Assembly (NCBI GenBank): GCA_029948255.1
Contig: JALIZF010001686.1
Coordinates: 310,001 to 374,000 of the forward strand
DNA: 64,000 bases
Direction: 5' to 3'
Origin: Telmatactis stephensoni
Lineage: Eukaryota; Cnidaria; Anthozoa; Actiniaria; Isophelliidae
Shown here: piece after piece, positions 33,161-46,100 of the stretch
Layout of the letters: every line of letters starts with the position of its first letter
How positions within the stretch are numbered: position 1 is the first letter of the stretch
Position numbers and translations under genes: made by a program
Notes under the pieces: model-generated
Database searches by the model: none
The model's input: only the letters and a program-made list of their open reading frames with translations
Told to the model about the DNA's origin: nothing

Positions 33161-34111
33161 TTATTTCTGGTTTGCGGTGTGTTTCCACTACTTTATTTAC
33201 CACACGCATGCACGAGAAAACGGATTCTTATAATAAATATGAAAGAAGGCTGTTGATAAACAGTCTTAAACTCTTCTTACAGCCTGCATCATAAAATATG
33301 TTAATAGTAATTTTTTTTCTCAAGAAAAATTCCCCTAGACCACAGCGCAAAGGTTCAAAATCTCACTGCCTACAGGTGTAGTAGCGAACTACTCTGCAAA
33401 ACAAGAACTCGAGCCTCTGGCCTCCCTCGGATGTCGGGGCGCCTTTAAAGGTCTTTTAGAATTCCGAGGAACTCACGGTGCCTTCACTTGACTGCATGGG
33501 AGGAATCTACCAGGACCCAAAGCCTATAATTACGTCGCCACGTATCGATAGAACCTGACTTTGATCAAGTGTGGCCGCATTATATGGGAAAGGCTAAGAC
33601 TAACCGATAAATGACAGCACCTTTTCCATATGGGTGTCTAGATTGTGTATAAGGTGTGTTTGCGCATGCTCAGTAGTAATCTATCTCATGAACAGCCATG
33701 AAATTCGCAAACGTATTTTCTGATGGCAGAAAATGAAAATACTAGTCACAGTAAACAGAGTTAGTTAATTTCATTTACGTTCACACGAGTCTTTCCTAAC
33801 CAGGAAGACATAAAGACATAAAGACCTACCGAGCGTTAACTGATAGATATTGATAGATAATTGTTTACAGTGTCCACAAGGATACGCATTTTGCTTTTTC
33901 GAACTAGTTAATTTATATTTTAGCGTCAACATTCTCACACATCAGCACATGGAACATGGATGGTGGTCGTATGGAACGTTTTCCCACAATGCAACACAAT
34001 ATTTGTAGCCTCTACTTCAAGACGAGGCATCTTTTGTGTAAATGCGTGACATGCATGCCGTCACGCTCGTTCTCTCTTGCTTCGCTGTGATACGCGACGG
34101 TTGTGATACTG
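33161..34111. other. Region between subterminal repeats and gene start
   Basis: No ORF of note. It should contain the promoter of the five-exon gene. I see no convincing TATA box close to 34112. Confidence 0.4.
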
Positions 34112-37100
34112 ATGACTAGAATCTTGCATCAAAGTATGGATCAGTCACAAGAAATAAGTCTTCCAGACAAGTACGTAAGATTAATGGAAAGATCGCTAAA
34201 AGAAAATGAAGAGCTAAGGAAAGCTATCATCCAAAGAGATCAAGAACAAAAGGAACTATTGAAGAGACTCTTGGACGCGCAAGAAACGGCGGAGGAGAAA
34301 CCGGCTAAGAGACGACGTTGCAACCAAAAATTGGTTGTCCCTCAGCTGTGTAAGGTAATTGTGAAGTTATTTACTTGCCTAAATGCTAAGATAATAAATG
34401 TTTTCCTTTTTCTGATTGCTTCTAAGGCATCAACGGCTTTCTTCGCACCTTTCACGCAAGACGCCATTACTAGTAACCTCGGTTTTTGCCTGATTTGCTC
34501 GATTTTCGCTGCTGTTTCAATGTTTTTTGTCAGATTGTTTTATAGAAAGTGCATTTTTAAACAAATGTTGGGATTTTCATGTTTCGTCTTTTAGAGAAAT
34601 CTTAAATCCTCGTTTGACATAGTATTCACGTGACAGTTTAGGCGGGAAAGAAGTTTATACACAGGAAGCCCAAGATTTGTAACTGAGTCAAAGACAAAAC
34701 AATATAATTCTGTTTTTATCCAAAGAGTAAGTGGTACTTTGATTATGATTTCAAGTGAATTTCTAAACTTTAATAAAATATACAAAGGTGGTTAGACTAA
34801 TCAATATTAAAAAAGCATTAAAATTGGTTAAAATTTTTACTGTCTATTACAAATCCTGCATTCTGATAGCTTTCTTGTTTAGTGTTCTCAAGGTCTAATT
34901 GTTAAGTAGCTTTGTCAAGCAATCAGTATCAAGAGATGTAACATTTTAAACATTTTACTTTTGAATTCTCTATTTTCTCTAAAAAACTACAGCTGTTCTT
35001 TGTTTGAAGCATAATTGATAAATATGATTCATCAGCTGTTTGAATAACTGGGACCATTTGAACAATTCTAAGCAATTGTACCACTCCCTTACTAAATGAA
35101 CTATCTAACTTTTTTGCTGGAAGCTGTAATTAATTAAGGGTTAACTTTGATTAGACATATGACTTTTATGGGATAGGGATGGTTTTCAGGTGCCATCTGA
35201 TATGAGTAAGTTTTGAAATGATTTCAGTTTGAGTGTCTGCATAGTAAGATTTCCAAGTAACCATATCACATGTGCTTATTTTGATATATTTTCTATTATA
35301 AAGCAAGACTACCGTAAAATGTATAAGCTGCTGAAGGAAGAAAAGGAGGACTTCAAGGGATATTACTTAAGTGAAAGGTAAAAAATGAAAGTTTCATGTA
35401 TACTAGCCAATGTAGTGTATCCAGGAAATACTTTGAGAAAGGATTGTTTTTCCTTCTACAGCTGACAGTATCATGGCATCCCTTTTCTATCACTTTTGAT
35501 TGGGACCTGATGAATTGTACTTTAATGATACCAGTTAGTAATTTTCCATTTTTCTTTAAGTTTTCAGTCCACTCAAAACCAGTCACAAGTAACTATGGTA
35601 ATATCCTCAGTACAACTGGACCATGGAGGAGTAGAAAAGTGTCCTTGGACACCTGCACAACTAAGAGGTATTGTTTTTTATCATTATTATTATTATCTGA
35701 AATGCTAGTATTAAACCAAATTGTAGAGTTTGTGATGTAGTAGACTAAACTAAGGAAGCACTTGTTCCCCCTTTGACAGCAGCTTGACTCTACCATGTAC
35801 TAGTTCCTAAGACACCTGGGTATTGCCAAAACAATTTATGTTGTTGTATAATTTAAATTGTCCTGTAAATTTACTTTGCACTTGGTATTGATTATTGCTG
35901 ATGGTATGTAATACATGTATCACATATATACACAGCAAATAGCACATGTCATTAATGGTGTAGTATGTAGGTAGTATGCCGCAAGGCATGATGGGAGGGT
36001 CGTCCATCTTGAGCGGAATTGCACAATAGCACATTGGCGACGAGGTTGTGTCATTATTTGTGGAAATTTTGTAGGAGACAGGGATTTATTTGTGGAAAAT
36101 GAGCGAAGACGAAGATGTTACGCCATTGCCTTCGACAGGAGGAGTTCGAAGTATTCCTTTCTTCAACCCTCGAGAGGATCCAAACACACTAGGAATTCGG
36201 TGGAGACGCTGGAAACGATCTTTTACTATTTATCTCACCGCAAAAGGAATCAAAAACGACAAACAGAAGGTAGCTTTGTTATTACATACAGCAGGAGCAG
36301 AATTACAAGAGCTCTACTTTACCTTAGTACCAGAAGACGAGGAAAAGTCTTACAGCGAAGTTGTAAAAGTTTTAGATGACCAGTTCATTCCTAAAACTAA
36401 TGTGCCATTCGAGCGACACCAGTTCCGTCAACTCACACCACAACCTGGCGAAAAGATTGACCAATTTGTTTGTCGATTGAGACAAAAAGCTTTTACGTGT
36501 GAATTTGCTGATGTCGACGAGTCGATCCGTGATCAGCTAATCGAGAAATGTGGAAATCCTAAGCTTCGAAGGAAATTTCTAGAGAAAGAAAATGCGACTT
36601 TAAAAGATTTACAGGACATGGCTCGTGCTCATGAAGCAGTTGACGAACAAATGAAGTCTATGGATGAGGAATCACATCATGTCGATGTACAAGCTGTGAA
36701 TTTTCGGAAAACTGGAACTGGAAGAGGAGAGTATGGAAACAAAGACGGGGGTGTCAGTAACAGAGGACAAAAAAGAGGAGAAGAGAGGAAGAAAGAAGAT
36801 ACAGAACAGAATAAGAAATGTTTTAATTGCAACCGACTTGGTCATTTTGCTCGAGACAGTGACTGTCCAGCAAGGGGAAAAACCTGTAATGAGTGTGGTG
36901 CCCGTGGCCATTTTGCAGTCTGTTGCAGGAAAAAAGGAGAAAGAAACGAAACAAACCAAGTTGAAGGAGCAGACGGAAATAGTGGTGATGGTTATGCATT
37001 TGCAGTGGGCCCTCAGGGTAATTCTGGTAAAGTTAACCTCACAGTTGGTGGTGTATTGCTGAGGAACGTTCTTATTGACTCTGGAGCATCTTGTAATTTG

Positions 37101-40100
37101 ATAGATTCTTCTACGTCACCACATTTAGGGATCACGTGAGATTGCAACGCGCATGCGCAAGATCAGTGCACGCTTACTGCCGGTAAGTTCAGTCGAGTTT
37201 ATGCAGTAGCACATCCAGAAAATTCATTTTTTCAACAAAGAGTTTTTAGTTTACCACCAAGAAGTGTGGTTGCAAACCTAGTGGTGCAGGAATTACCACT
37301 ACATAAGCTTTGGAGTTTCAGAGGACCTCGAAGAGGTCATTTACGCCGCTAATAAGAAATGGCGGGAACACAGGACGACATGGAAATGTCGACGTCAAAT
37401 ACAGGCAAAACAAGTGTCCATAAGAAGACAAAAAAGTCTTCGAAAACTGGGAATGTAATTCCCAGGTCTGAGACAACTCCAAGAAACGCTAGTGGCGCAG
37501 AAAGGCCCACTACAGAAAAACCGACAGTCGATGAACCGGCTGTCAACAAACCGCCTGAGGCGGCAAAGCCTGCAGAGGAGAGCGAATTGTCAAAATTCGG
37601 GAGCATGCTGACTAACTCAATGCTTAGCTTACAAGAAACCATGTCTAAGCAGTTCGAGCAACTGCAGAGCACAATTGAAAAAACGTGGAGTATAGATGAA
37701 CATGAATTGCTGGGTAGCTCTGATGAGGAAGACGGGAGTGTTATGAGTGAAAATGGCGCTAAAAACGACTACGTCGGCAAACGGCGTGATGAACCTAGAC
37801 CAAAACGGCGTCGAGATATCTCCCCTTCTGAGCTATCTGACTCCACGGACGATGGAAAAAGGAATACAAACTCGGTGTCATCGAAAACGGGCGACAACGA
37901 ATGTGAAGTGTTGACAGCGATCGCTCAACGTCTCACGAAGACAGAGCCGACCGACACGACTGTCAATGAACAGCTTGCGAAGCTTGTTAACGAGCTCATG
38001 TTCAAGTCCAAAAGACCTGATGAGTCTAAACTGAAAGAGGACGGGGAGAAAATTCTCCGACCACAAAATTGCGAAAGCCTAGTGGTCACAAAAGTGGACG
38101 AGCTGATATGGAATAGGCTTCGACCTAACACGAGATCCTTTGACTCGCGAGTCCAAACTGTGCAGAACATGTTGATCAAAGGTGTTATCGAGATCACAAA
38201 AATGCTAAACAGTATGCTGGAGATGAAAACCAAAACTAATGTTGATAAAACTAGCTCGTCTGACGAGGGTAATGTTGAGGCTTCTACCAAAATCGACAAG
38301 TTGATTGACAAGGGTATGTCAGCCATCGAAATGCTAAGCCATGCAAATTACGAACTTAACATGCGACGGCGAGAGTGTATTAAACCAGACCTCAATGAGG
38401 ACTACCAAACGTCGCTGTTTTCCTCGTCAGTCCCAGTGAACAGCTTCCTATTTGGAGGAGATACATCTAAAAGGCTAGAGGATATTGACAAGACAAATCG
38501 AGCTGTGAAAAAAGCCATGGGCAAATCCAATGGCCAATCGAGCAGAAAGAATAAAGCTTTCAACAAGCAATATGGCCGCTCTCGAGGATATGGCGGTAGT
38601 AATAACTACAAATACTCCAGGAACTCACACAGCTCTAGTTACTCCAGCTCACGAAGGCCTTTTTTAGGCAAAAGGTCGTACAATCAGCAGGAGAAAAAAG
38701 GGAAAGACAGACAGAAGCGGTGAGCTCTGTTCCACCGGAAACGGTGAGTGCAAATCCCTTTTATACATGCATCTGTTTTAAAAATGACAAAATTAACCTA
38801 GTACCTGTTGACAACTTCAGAGCTGGCAGGCTTAAATATTTTTTAACTGAGTGGAAAGAACTCACATCGGATAAGTCAATATTAGACACTGTTGCACATA
38901 GTCATATTGATTTAATTGATAGCTCGAGTGAATCGACTTGTCAACAAACCACTAGATTAACTTGTCATGTCAATGCTGTAGAAAAAGCAGCTATAGACAA
39001 TGAAATTAAGATACTTCTTAGCAAAGGGATTATTGAGGAATGCACTCCTTGTGTTGGGCAATTTTTATCCCCTATTTTTGTTAGGATTAAGAAGGATGGT
39101 ACATATAGGCTTATACTGAACTTGAAACAGTTCAATCAAAACATTGAGTACCACCATTTTAAGATGGAAAGCATTCATACTGTTACTACTTTAATGAGAC
39201 CAAATTGTTTCATGGCATCCGTTGATTTTAAGGATGCGTATTACTCAGTGCCTGTGGCTGAGGAGCACAGGAAGTTTTTAAGATTCCTATGGGAAGGTAA
39301 ATTGTTACAGTATACTTGCTTTCCCAATGGGCTTGCTTGCTGCCCAAGAAAATTCACAAAACTTCTTAAGCCTATATATGCTGAACTTCGCAAGAAAGGA
39401 TTAATAAACGTGCCCTACATTGATGATTCATATTTACAAGGACAATCAGAGCAGGAATGCTGGGAGAATGTTAAGACAACTGTTATGCTTTTTCAGAAAT
39501 TAGGATTCATAATACATCCTAAAAAATCTATGTTTTACCCAACACAGGAGTTAGAATTCCTTGGGTTTATTCTGAACTCAGTGAATATGACCATAAGGAT
39601 TACCCCAGCAAAAGCTCTGAATTTACAATCACAGTGCAATAAGTTATTGCACAAACCACAGGTCATTATTAGAGACCTGGCACATGTGATTGGACTTATG
39701 GTGTCTAGTATACCTGGAGTCCAATTGGGCATGCTTTTCTATCGAAATTTGGAAAATGAGAAAATAGATTGCCTTAAAGCAAACAATGGAAATTTTGATG
39801 CAATCTGTACAATAAGTGAAGCATGTAAGGCAGATTTAAGATGGTGGCGTGAGAACATTCTCAGTGCTAAAAAGAAAATATTACAGGATGACCCTGATGT
39901 TATCATTAGATCAGATGCATCAAAAGAAGGTTGGGGGGCAGAGTTGAACGACAAGCGTACAGGAGGACGCTGGTTTGCAGAGGAAACCGACCTGCATATT
40001 AATGAGCTAGAGCTAAAAGCTATTTTATTTGCACTGAAATCATTGTGTAAAAACAAAACAAATACCCACATTAGAGTGGAAAGTGACAATACAACAGCAG

Positions 40101-43100
40101 TATGCTATGTCAACAATATGGGGGGTAGTAAGTCCAGGCCATGTAACAATATTGCAAGAGAAATTTGGATGTGGGCCTTAGAACATAATAACTGGCTCAC
40201 TGCTGCACACTTGCCAGGGAAAGACAATTGTATTGCTGACTGTGAGTCACGTGTGTTTAATGACAGAACAGAATGGCAATTGCAAAGTGCAGTATTTTCA
40301 GAGTTAAATATTCTCTGGGGCCCTTTTGAGATTGATTTATTTGCGTCTAGACTGAATAGACAATTAGAGAAGTATGTGTCTTGGAGACCTGATCCTGAGG
40401 CAACATATATAGATGCATTCTCATTGTCATGGACTAACAAAAACCTCTATGTTTTTCCCCCATTTTCTCAAATCAATAGATGCCTTCAAAAGATTTCACA
40501 AGATCAAGCAGAAGCTGTGATCCTGGTACCAATATGGCCAACACAGACATTCTTTGCGACAATACTGACAATGCTAATAGACAACCCCAGACTTCTTCCA
40601 AGGAAAGACAACCTTCTGACTCTACCTCATTCATCATTGCTACATCCGTTAAGGAAAAAGATCCAGTTGATGGCCTGTCTTGTCTCAGGGAAGCCATGGA
40701 AGCAAAAGGCATTCCTGATGAAGCAAAAGCAATCATCCTCAAATCCTGGCGTGATGGAACACAAAAGCAATACAACTCCTATTTTAAAAGGTGGCTACAA
40801 TTTTGTAGTGAGAGGAAAATTAGTAGAACTGAAGTTACTGTGAACAATGCTCTTAAGTTCTTAACAAACCTTTATGAAATGGGACTTAGATACAGTGCCA
40901 TCAACACTGCTCGCTGTGCTCTATCAAGTTTGAATTTTGATAGCAGAATTACAATTGGTAATCATCCTGTCATAGTACGGTTTATGAAGGGGATCTACGA
41001 GTTAAGGCCAGTGCAGAGTAAATACTCTTCTATATGGGATGTCAAGAATGTATTGAACTTGTTCAGAAAATGGCCATCAAACGAAGAACTGTCATTGAAA
41101 GCCTTGTCGCAAAAAACTGTTATGTTAATTTCGTTAGTTACTGCTCAACGAGTACAGTCGTTACATATGTTAGACACTGTTAATATGATGGAAATGGAGA
41201 ACAGTATGACCTTCCAGATTGGGCTGATTAAGCAGAGTAAACCTACAACTAAATCAGCTGTAATTGAACTTCAGGAATATCCACAAGATGAAAAAATTTG
41301 TGTACTGAGAGCATTGAAATGCTATTTGAAAAGGACTGCATGTCTACGTGGAAAGGAAACCAAGGTTTTTATCACCCACTCAAAACCATACCATGCAGCT
41401 AGCAAGGACACATTAAGAAGGTGGATAAAGTCATGCTTAGCAGAAGGAAAGATTGATACTAGTATGTTCTCGGCACATAGTACCAGGGCAGCATCAACAT
41501 CATCTGCTTTCAGGGCAGGTTTGCCTTTAAAACTTATTTTGGAAAAGGCTGGGTGGTCTAATGAGACCACATTTGCAAGGCATTATAATGTACCTGTTCA
41601 AAGTAATGAAAAGTCAGAATTTGTAAAAGCAGTGTTTGAATAGTTCAAATTAACTCACACTTGACATTCATGTTTAGGACATGTTAAATGAAAGACAATT
41701 AACTGTTTACTGTTATTGTACAGCCGTAAGAAATTGGCAAGCTAGGGTAGCACAAGCACTTTAATAAATAAAGTACACTTACATTTGCCCTAGTGCCTGT
41801 TTATTCAATAAATGCTATCTTAGATTTGTGCATATGGTCTATGTGCTGAATCATTATACCTATATTAAGGTCAGATGCAATAGATGATGTATATAATATT
41901 ATTGAATATATATATACCTGCTAGAGTAGCTATAGGTTTCTACTACTCTATGTTTGTGTTTAACTATTGCGAGATTGCAGTCATCTTGGCTGCGAAATCT
42001 CACGTGATCCCTAAATGTGGTGACGTAGAAGAATTTGAAAATTAAACGAGACTTACCTGGAAGTCGAAGTTTGATTGAGATTCTTCTAGTCACCACAACA
42101 TTTAGGGATCAAGTGCCCACCCTCATGTGTAAACATGACCCTGCCCTATATATAGTATATTCCTGACAGACAAAAGGAATATTATCGTACATACATGGGC
42201 ATTGTTGTACATCTGTTGTGGTCTTCAATTCAAGATGACTACAATCTGCTTTAAAGACTGATCTTGCGCATGCGCGTTGCAATCTCACTTGATCCCTAAA
42301 TGTTGTGGTGACTAGAAGAATCTCAATCAAACTTCGACTTCCAGGTAAGTCTCGTTTAATTTTCAAATTATAGTACGTGGAGTGATATGAAACAGAAACA
42401 TGTGGAGTGTGATTCAAGGCTGTCCAACAAGAAGGTATTTGCTTATGGTCAGGATAAACCCATTGAGATCGCAGGGACATTTGTGTCTGAAATCATCTGC
42501 CAATCAAATGGAGAGAAATGTGTGGATGAGTTTACCGTTATTCAGGGTACTGGAAGATCCTTAATAGGGAAGAACACTGCAGAAAGGCTCAAGGTGTTAC
42601 GAGTTGGGCCTGAGCCAGAGTCCCATGTTTATTCAGTGGCCCAGGAGGGGACTGATGTTGATATACGTACTGTGTATTCAGATATTTTTACTGGTATTGG
42701 AAAGTTGAAAGATTTTCAACTTAAGTTGCACATAAACAGAGACATAAAGCCAGTTGCACAGCCTGTACGGAGGTTGCCATTTGGACTCAGAGATAAGGTT
42801 GACAAGAAACTGGATGAGTTGCTAGAACAAGATATTATTGAAGAAGTACCAAATGGTCCTACGGGATGGGTATCCCCACTTGTTGTCGTTCCTAAGTCAG
42901 ATGGTGATGTTCGAGTTTGTATTGACATGAGAAAAGCAAACGAAGCAATTGAACGAGAGAGACACCCGATTCCAACTATTGAAGAAATAATGTACGATCT
43001 TAACGGTGCCACTGTATTTAGTAAGTTGGATCTTAAATGGGGATTCCACCAGATTGAACTTGAAGAACAGTCACGAGATATAACCACCTTTGTAACTCAT

Positions 43101-46100
43101 CGCGGAATGTATCGCTATAAAAGACTGATGTTCGGAATTACCTCAGCACCAGAGAAATATCAGAAGATTGTAACAGATGTTATCCAGGGTCTCGATGGAG
43201 TGTCACACATTGCAGATGATCTTGTTGTTTATGGGACAAATCTGAAAGAGCATGACAAGAATCTACATGCGGTTTTACAGCGCCTCAGAGAGAAAGGCCT
43301 TACTTTGAATAGCGAGAAGTGTCAATTCAGAATGGCAAGGCTTACCTTTTTTGGACATGTATTAAGTAGTCAGGGAGTTTCACCAAGTGAGGAGAAAGTA
43401 GCAGCTGTTCTCAATGCTAGAGTACCACAGAACATCTCAGAGGTCCGTTCCTTCGTTCAGCTTGTACAGTACTCATCAAAGTTTATTCCAGATTTTGCAC
43501 AAGTTGCTGAACCTCTGAGGAAACTATTGCGGAAAGAACAGGACTTTATGTGGGGACCAGAACAGCAGCGTTCATTTGATAAGCTAAAGGAGCTTATGAC
43601 TTCAGCAGGAGTTCTGGCTTACTTCCAGGCAGATGCAAAGACTCGAATAGTAGCAGATGCAGGGCCAGACGGCCTTGGAGCAGTCCTGGTACAACTTCAA
43701 AATGGTGAGTGGAGACCTGTATCTTATGCATCTAGGAACTTGTCTGAGTGTGAGCGGCGGTATGCCCAGACAGAAAAAGAGGCCCTAGCCCTGGTATGGG
43801 CGTGTGAGCGATTCAAGATTTATGTGTATGGGAGGGAGTTTGAGTTAGAGACAGATCATAAACCTCTCGAATGCATTTTTAACAAATCGTCAAAGCCGTC
43901 AGCGAGAATTGAACGCTGGGTACTTCGCTTGCAGTGTTATAACTACCAAGTTGTATACCGTCCGGGAAAGGCAAATATTGCTGATGCTTTGTCCAGACTG
44001 AATCAGAACAACCCAAAGGACCCTAGTGGTGAGTTAGAAGATGTAGTAAGACAGATTGTGTGTGAGAGTACACCAGTTGCTTTGACTCCAAGGGAGATTG
44101 AAGAAGTGTCGGACAGAGATCCTGAGTTAGCAAGTGTGCGTTTTTATATTCAAACCGGTGACTGGTCACAATGTAAGCTACCTGGCTATTTGTGTGTTAA
44201 GAACGAACTGTGTACGATTGGAAAGCTAGTGTTGCGTGGAAATCGCATTGTCATTCCGCAGAGTTTAAGGAAAACAGTTCTAGAGGCAGCCCATGAGGGA
44301 CATCAGGGTATTGTCAAAACAAAGAGTCGGCTAAGAACAAAGGTGTGGTGGCCCAAAATGGACTCAGATGCAGAGAAATTGTGTAAAGCTTGCTATGGAT
44401 GTCAGGTGGTGGGACAGTTTACCCCTCCAGAACCGATGTTACGAACTGAGCCACCCACAGGTCCATGGCAGGACCTTGCAGCTGATCTAATGGGGCCAAT
44501 GCCCACTGGGGAGAGTTTACTTGTCGTTGTTGACTATTACAGTAGGTATTATGAAGTTGTAGTTATGCACTCTACCACATCTCAGAAGATAATTAAAGCA
44601 TTAACTGAAGTATTTGCACGTTTTGGATACCCACATTCTTTGAAAACAGACAACGGGCCGCAATTTGTATCAACACAATTCAAGGAATATCTAAATGAGA
44701 ATGGGGTAGAGCACAGATTGTCACCACCATTGTGGCCCCAGGCCAATGGTGAAGTAGAGAGACAGAACAGGACACTGTTAAAAGCTTTGAAGATTGCAGA
44801 GGTGGAAGGAAAGAAGTGGCAGGATGAATTACTGAAATTTCTTCTTGCATATCGGTCTACACCGCAAGTTTGTACTGGAGCAACACCATCAATGCTAATG
44901 TTCGGAAGAGAGATTAGAACAAAGCTACCGGAGTTACGACGTGAACAATCTTTACTAGATGAGAGCACAAGGGATCGAGACTGGAGCCAGAAACTAGTTC
45001 AGAAAGCGTATGCAGATGAAAAGCGGGGAGCTACACTGAAGTCAGTTCATCCAGGTGACCAAGTTCTCCTGAAGAACACCAAGACAGTAGGAAAGCTCGC
45101 TCCAAACTTTGAAACAACACCTTACACAGTAGTAACAAGGGAAGGGAAAGAACTGACCTTAGAGTCAAATGAAGGAGTGTTTTATAAAAGAGACAGTGCT
45201 TTTGTAAAGCCATTAGTATCTTTAGAAACCGAAGCACCACCAAGGATCAACGAGGAAGTCAATGTTGAACCACCTGAAATGGCGCAAGAATATTCAAGGC
45301 CAAGAAGAGCTACCAGGATGCCTGAAAGGTTCAAGGACTATGTTATGGACAAACCCAAATAGACTTCAGGACTGTTTTGAGATAAAACATTTAGTTACAA
45401 GTTGTTAAGTACAAGGGGAGGGATGTAGTATGTAGGTAGTATGCCGCAAGGCATGATGGGAGGGTCGTCCATCTTGAGCGGAATTGCACAATAGCACAAA
45501 TGGTAGCCCATTTCTTGACTATCCTGAATGCATCAAGGTTATCGGATAATAATTGTTAATATTTGGCAATTTTTCAACCCAATTAAGAGTCAAATTAAGG
45601 AAATGTTTAAACTACGCACTGATTTCCACATAATGAAAATTTCCTATAGGCTGGTTTTCATGAGCAAAGCGATAGGAGTTGGAGTACCAACTATGTAGTG
45701 CATATTTTTGCCATTTTAGAAACTAATCCCATTAAGGCATGTGGGATTGTTACAGAATACAATCCTTTTAAAATGTTTTTTTATAGTATAGCTCAGTGAA
45801 AGTGACCATATTATTAGACAACCTCAATGACTTTCACTAAGCTTAACTTGCAAAAAATTATTAAGTGACAATAACTGTGCTGTTTCCTGATTTAAGTCTA
45901 TAAAAAATACATGGAAGTTTTCTTGTCAGCTATTTTGCAAACCTCAAAAATCATGTTTGCAAAAGAGATATGTCATTGCAAAGTCAAAAGGTTTTCTTCA
46001 GAATTTAGATTAATCTTTTTCGAGTTATGTTATCCAAGTTTTGAATTTAACTTCTTGATGATGTCAATTTGATTTATAACTAAACTTAACACAAATTTTC

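Larger units (their letters stand above)
37108..42369 (+). mobile_element. Complete DIRS-type tyrosine-recombinase retrotransposon
   Basis: It has inverted ends, no LTRs, and three overlapping ORFs (gag-like, RT/RNase H, tyrosine recombinase). The left end cttctacgtcaccacattta pairs with sequences near 41994-42031; the right end ..cgtttaattttcaaatt pairs with 42032-42115. The internal complementary region (41994-42115) is thus the joined complement of both ends, the DIRS hallmark. ATT stands at both borders (37105-37107 and 42367-42369), matching a 3-nt crossover. It interrupts the Gypsy protease. Confidence 0.94.
35959..45498 (+). mobile_element. Gypsy retrotransposon with 75-bp LTRs, interrupted by a DIRS element
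   Basis: LTRs 35959-36033 and 45424-45498 are identical over 75 bp (tgtagtatg..aatagcaca). The target duplication is aatgg (35954-35958 and 45499-45503). The primer site is tggcgacgagg just after the left LTR and the polypurine tract aaggggaggga is just before the right LTR. Without the DIRS the element is 4278 bp with one gag-pol frame. Identical LTRs and an otherwise unbroken frame point to a young insertion. It sits in intron 3 of the five-exon gene, same strand. Confidence 0.94.
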
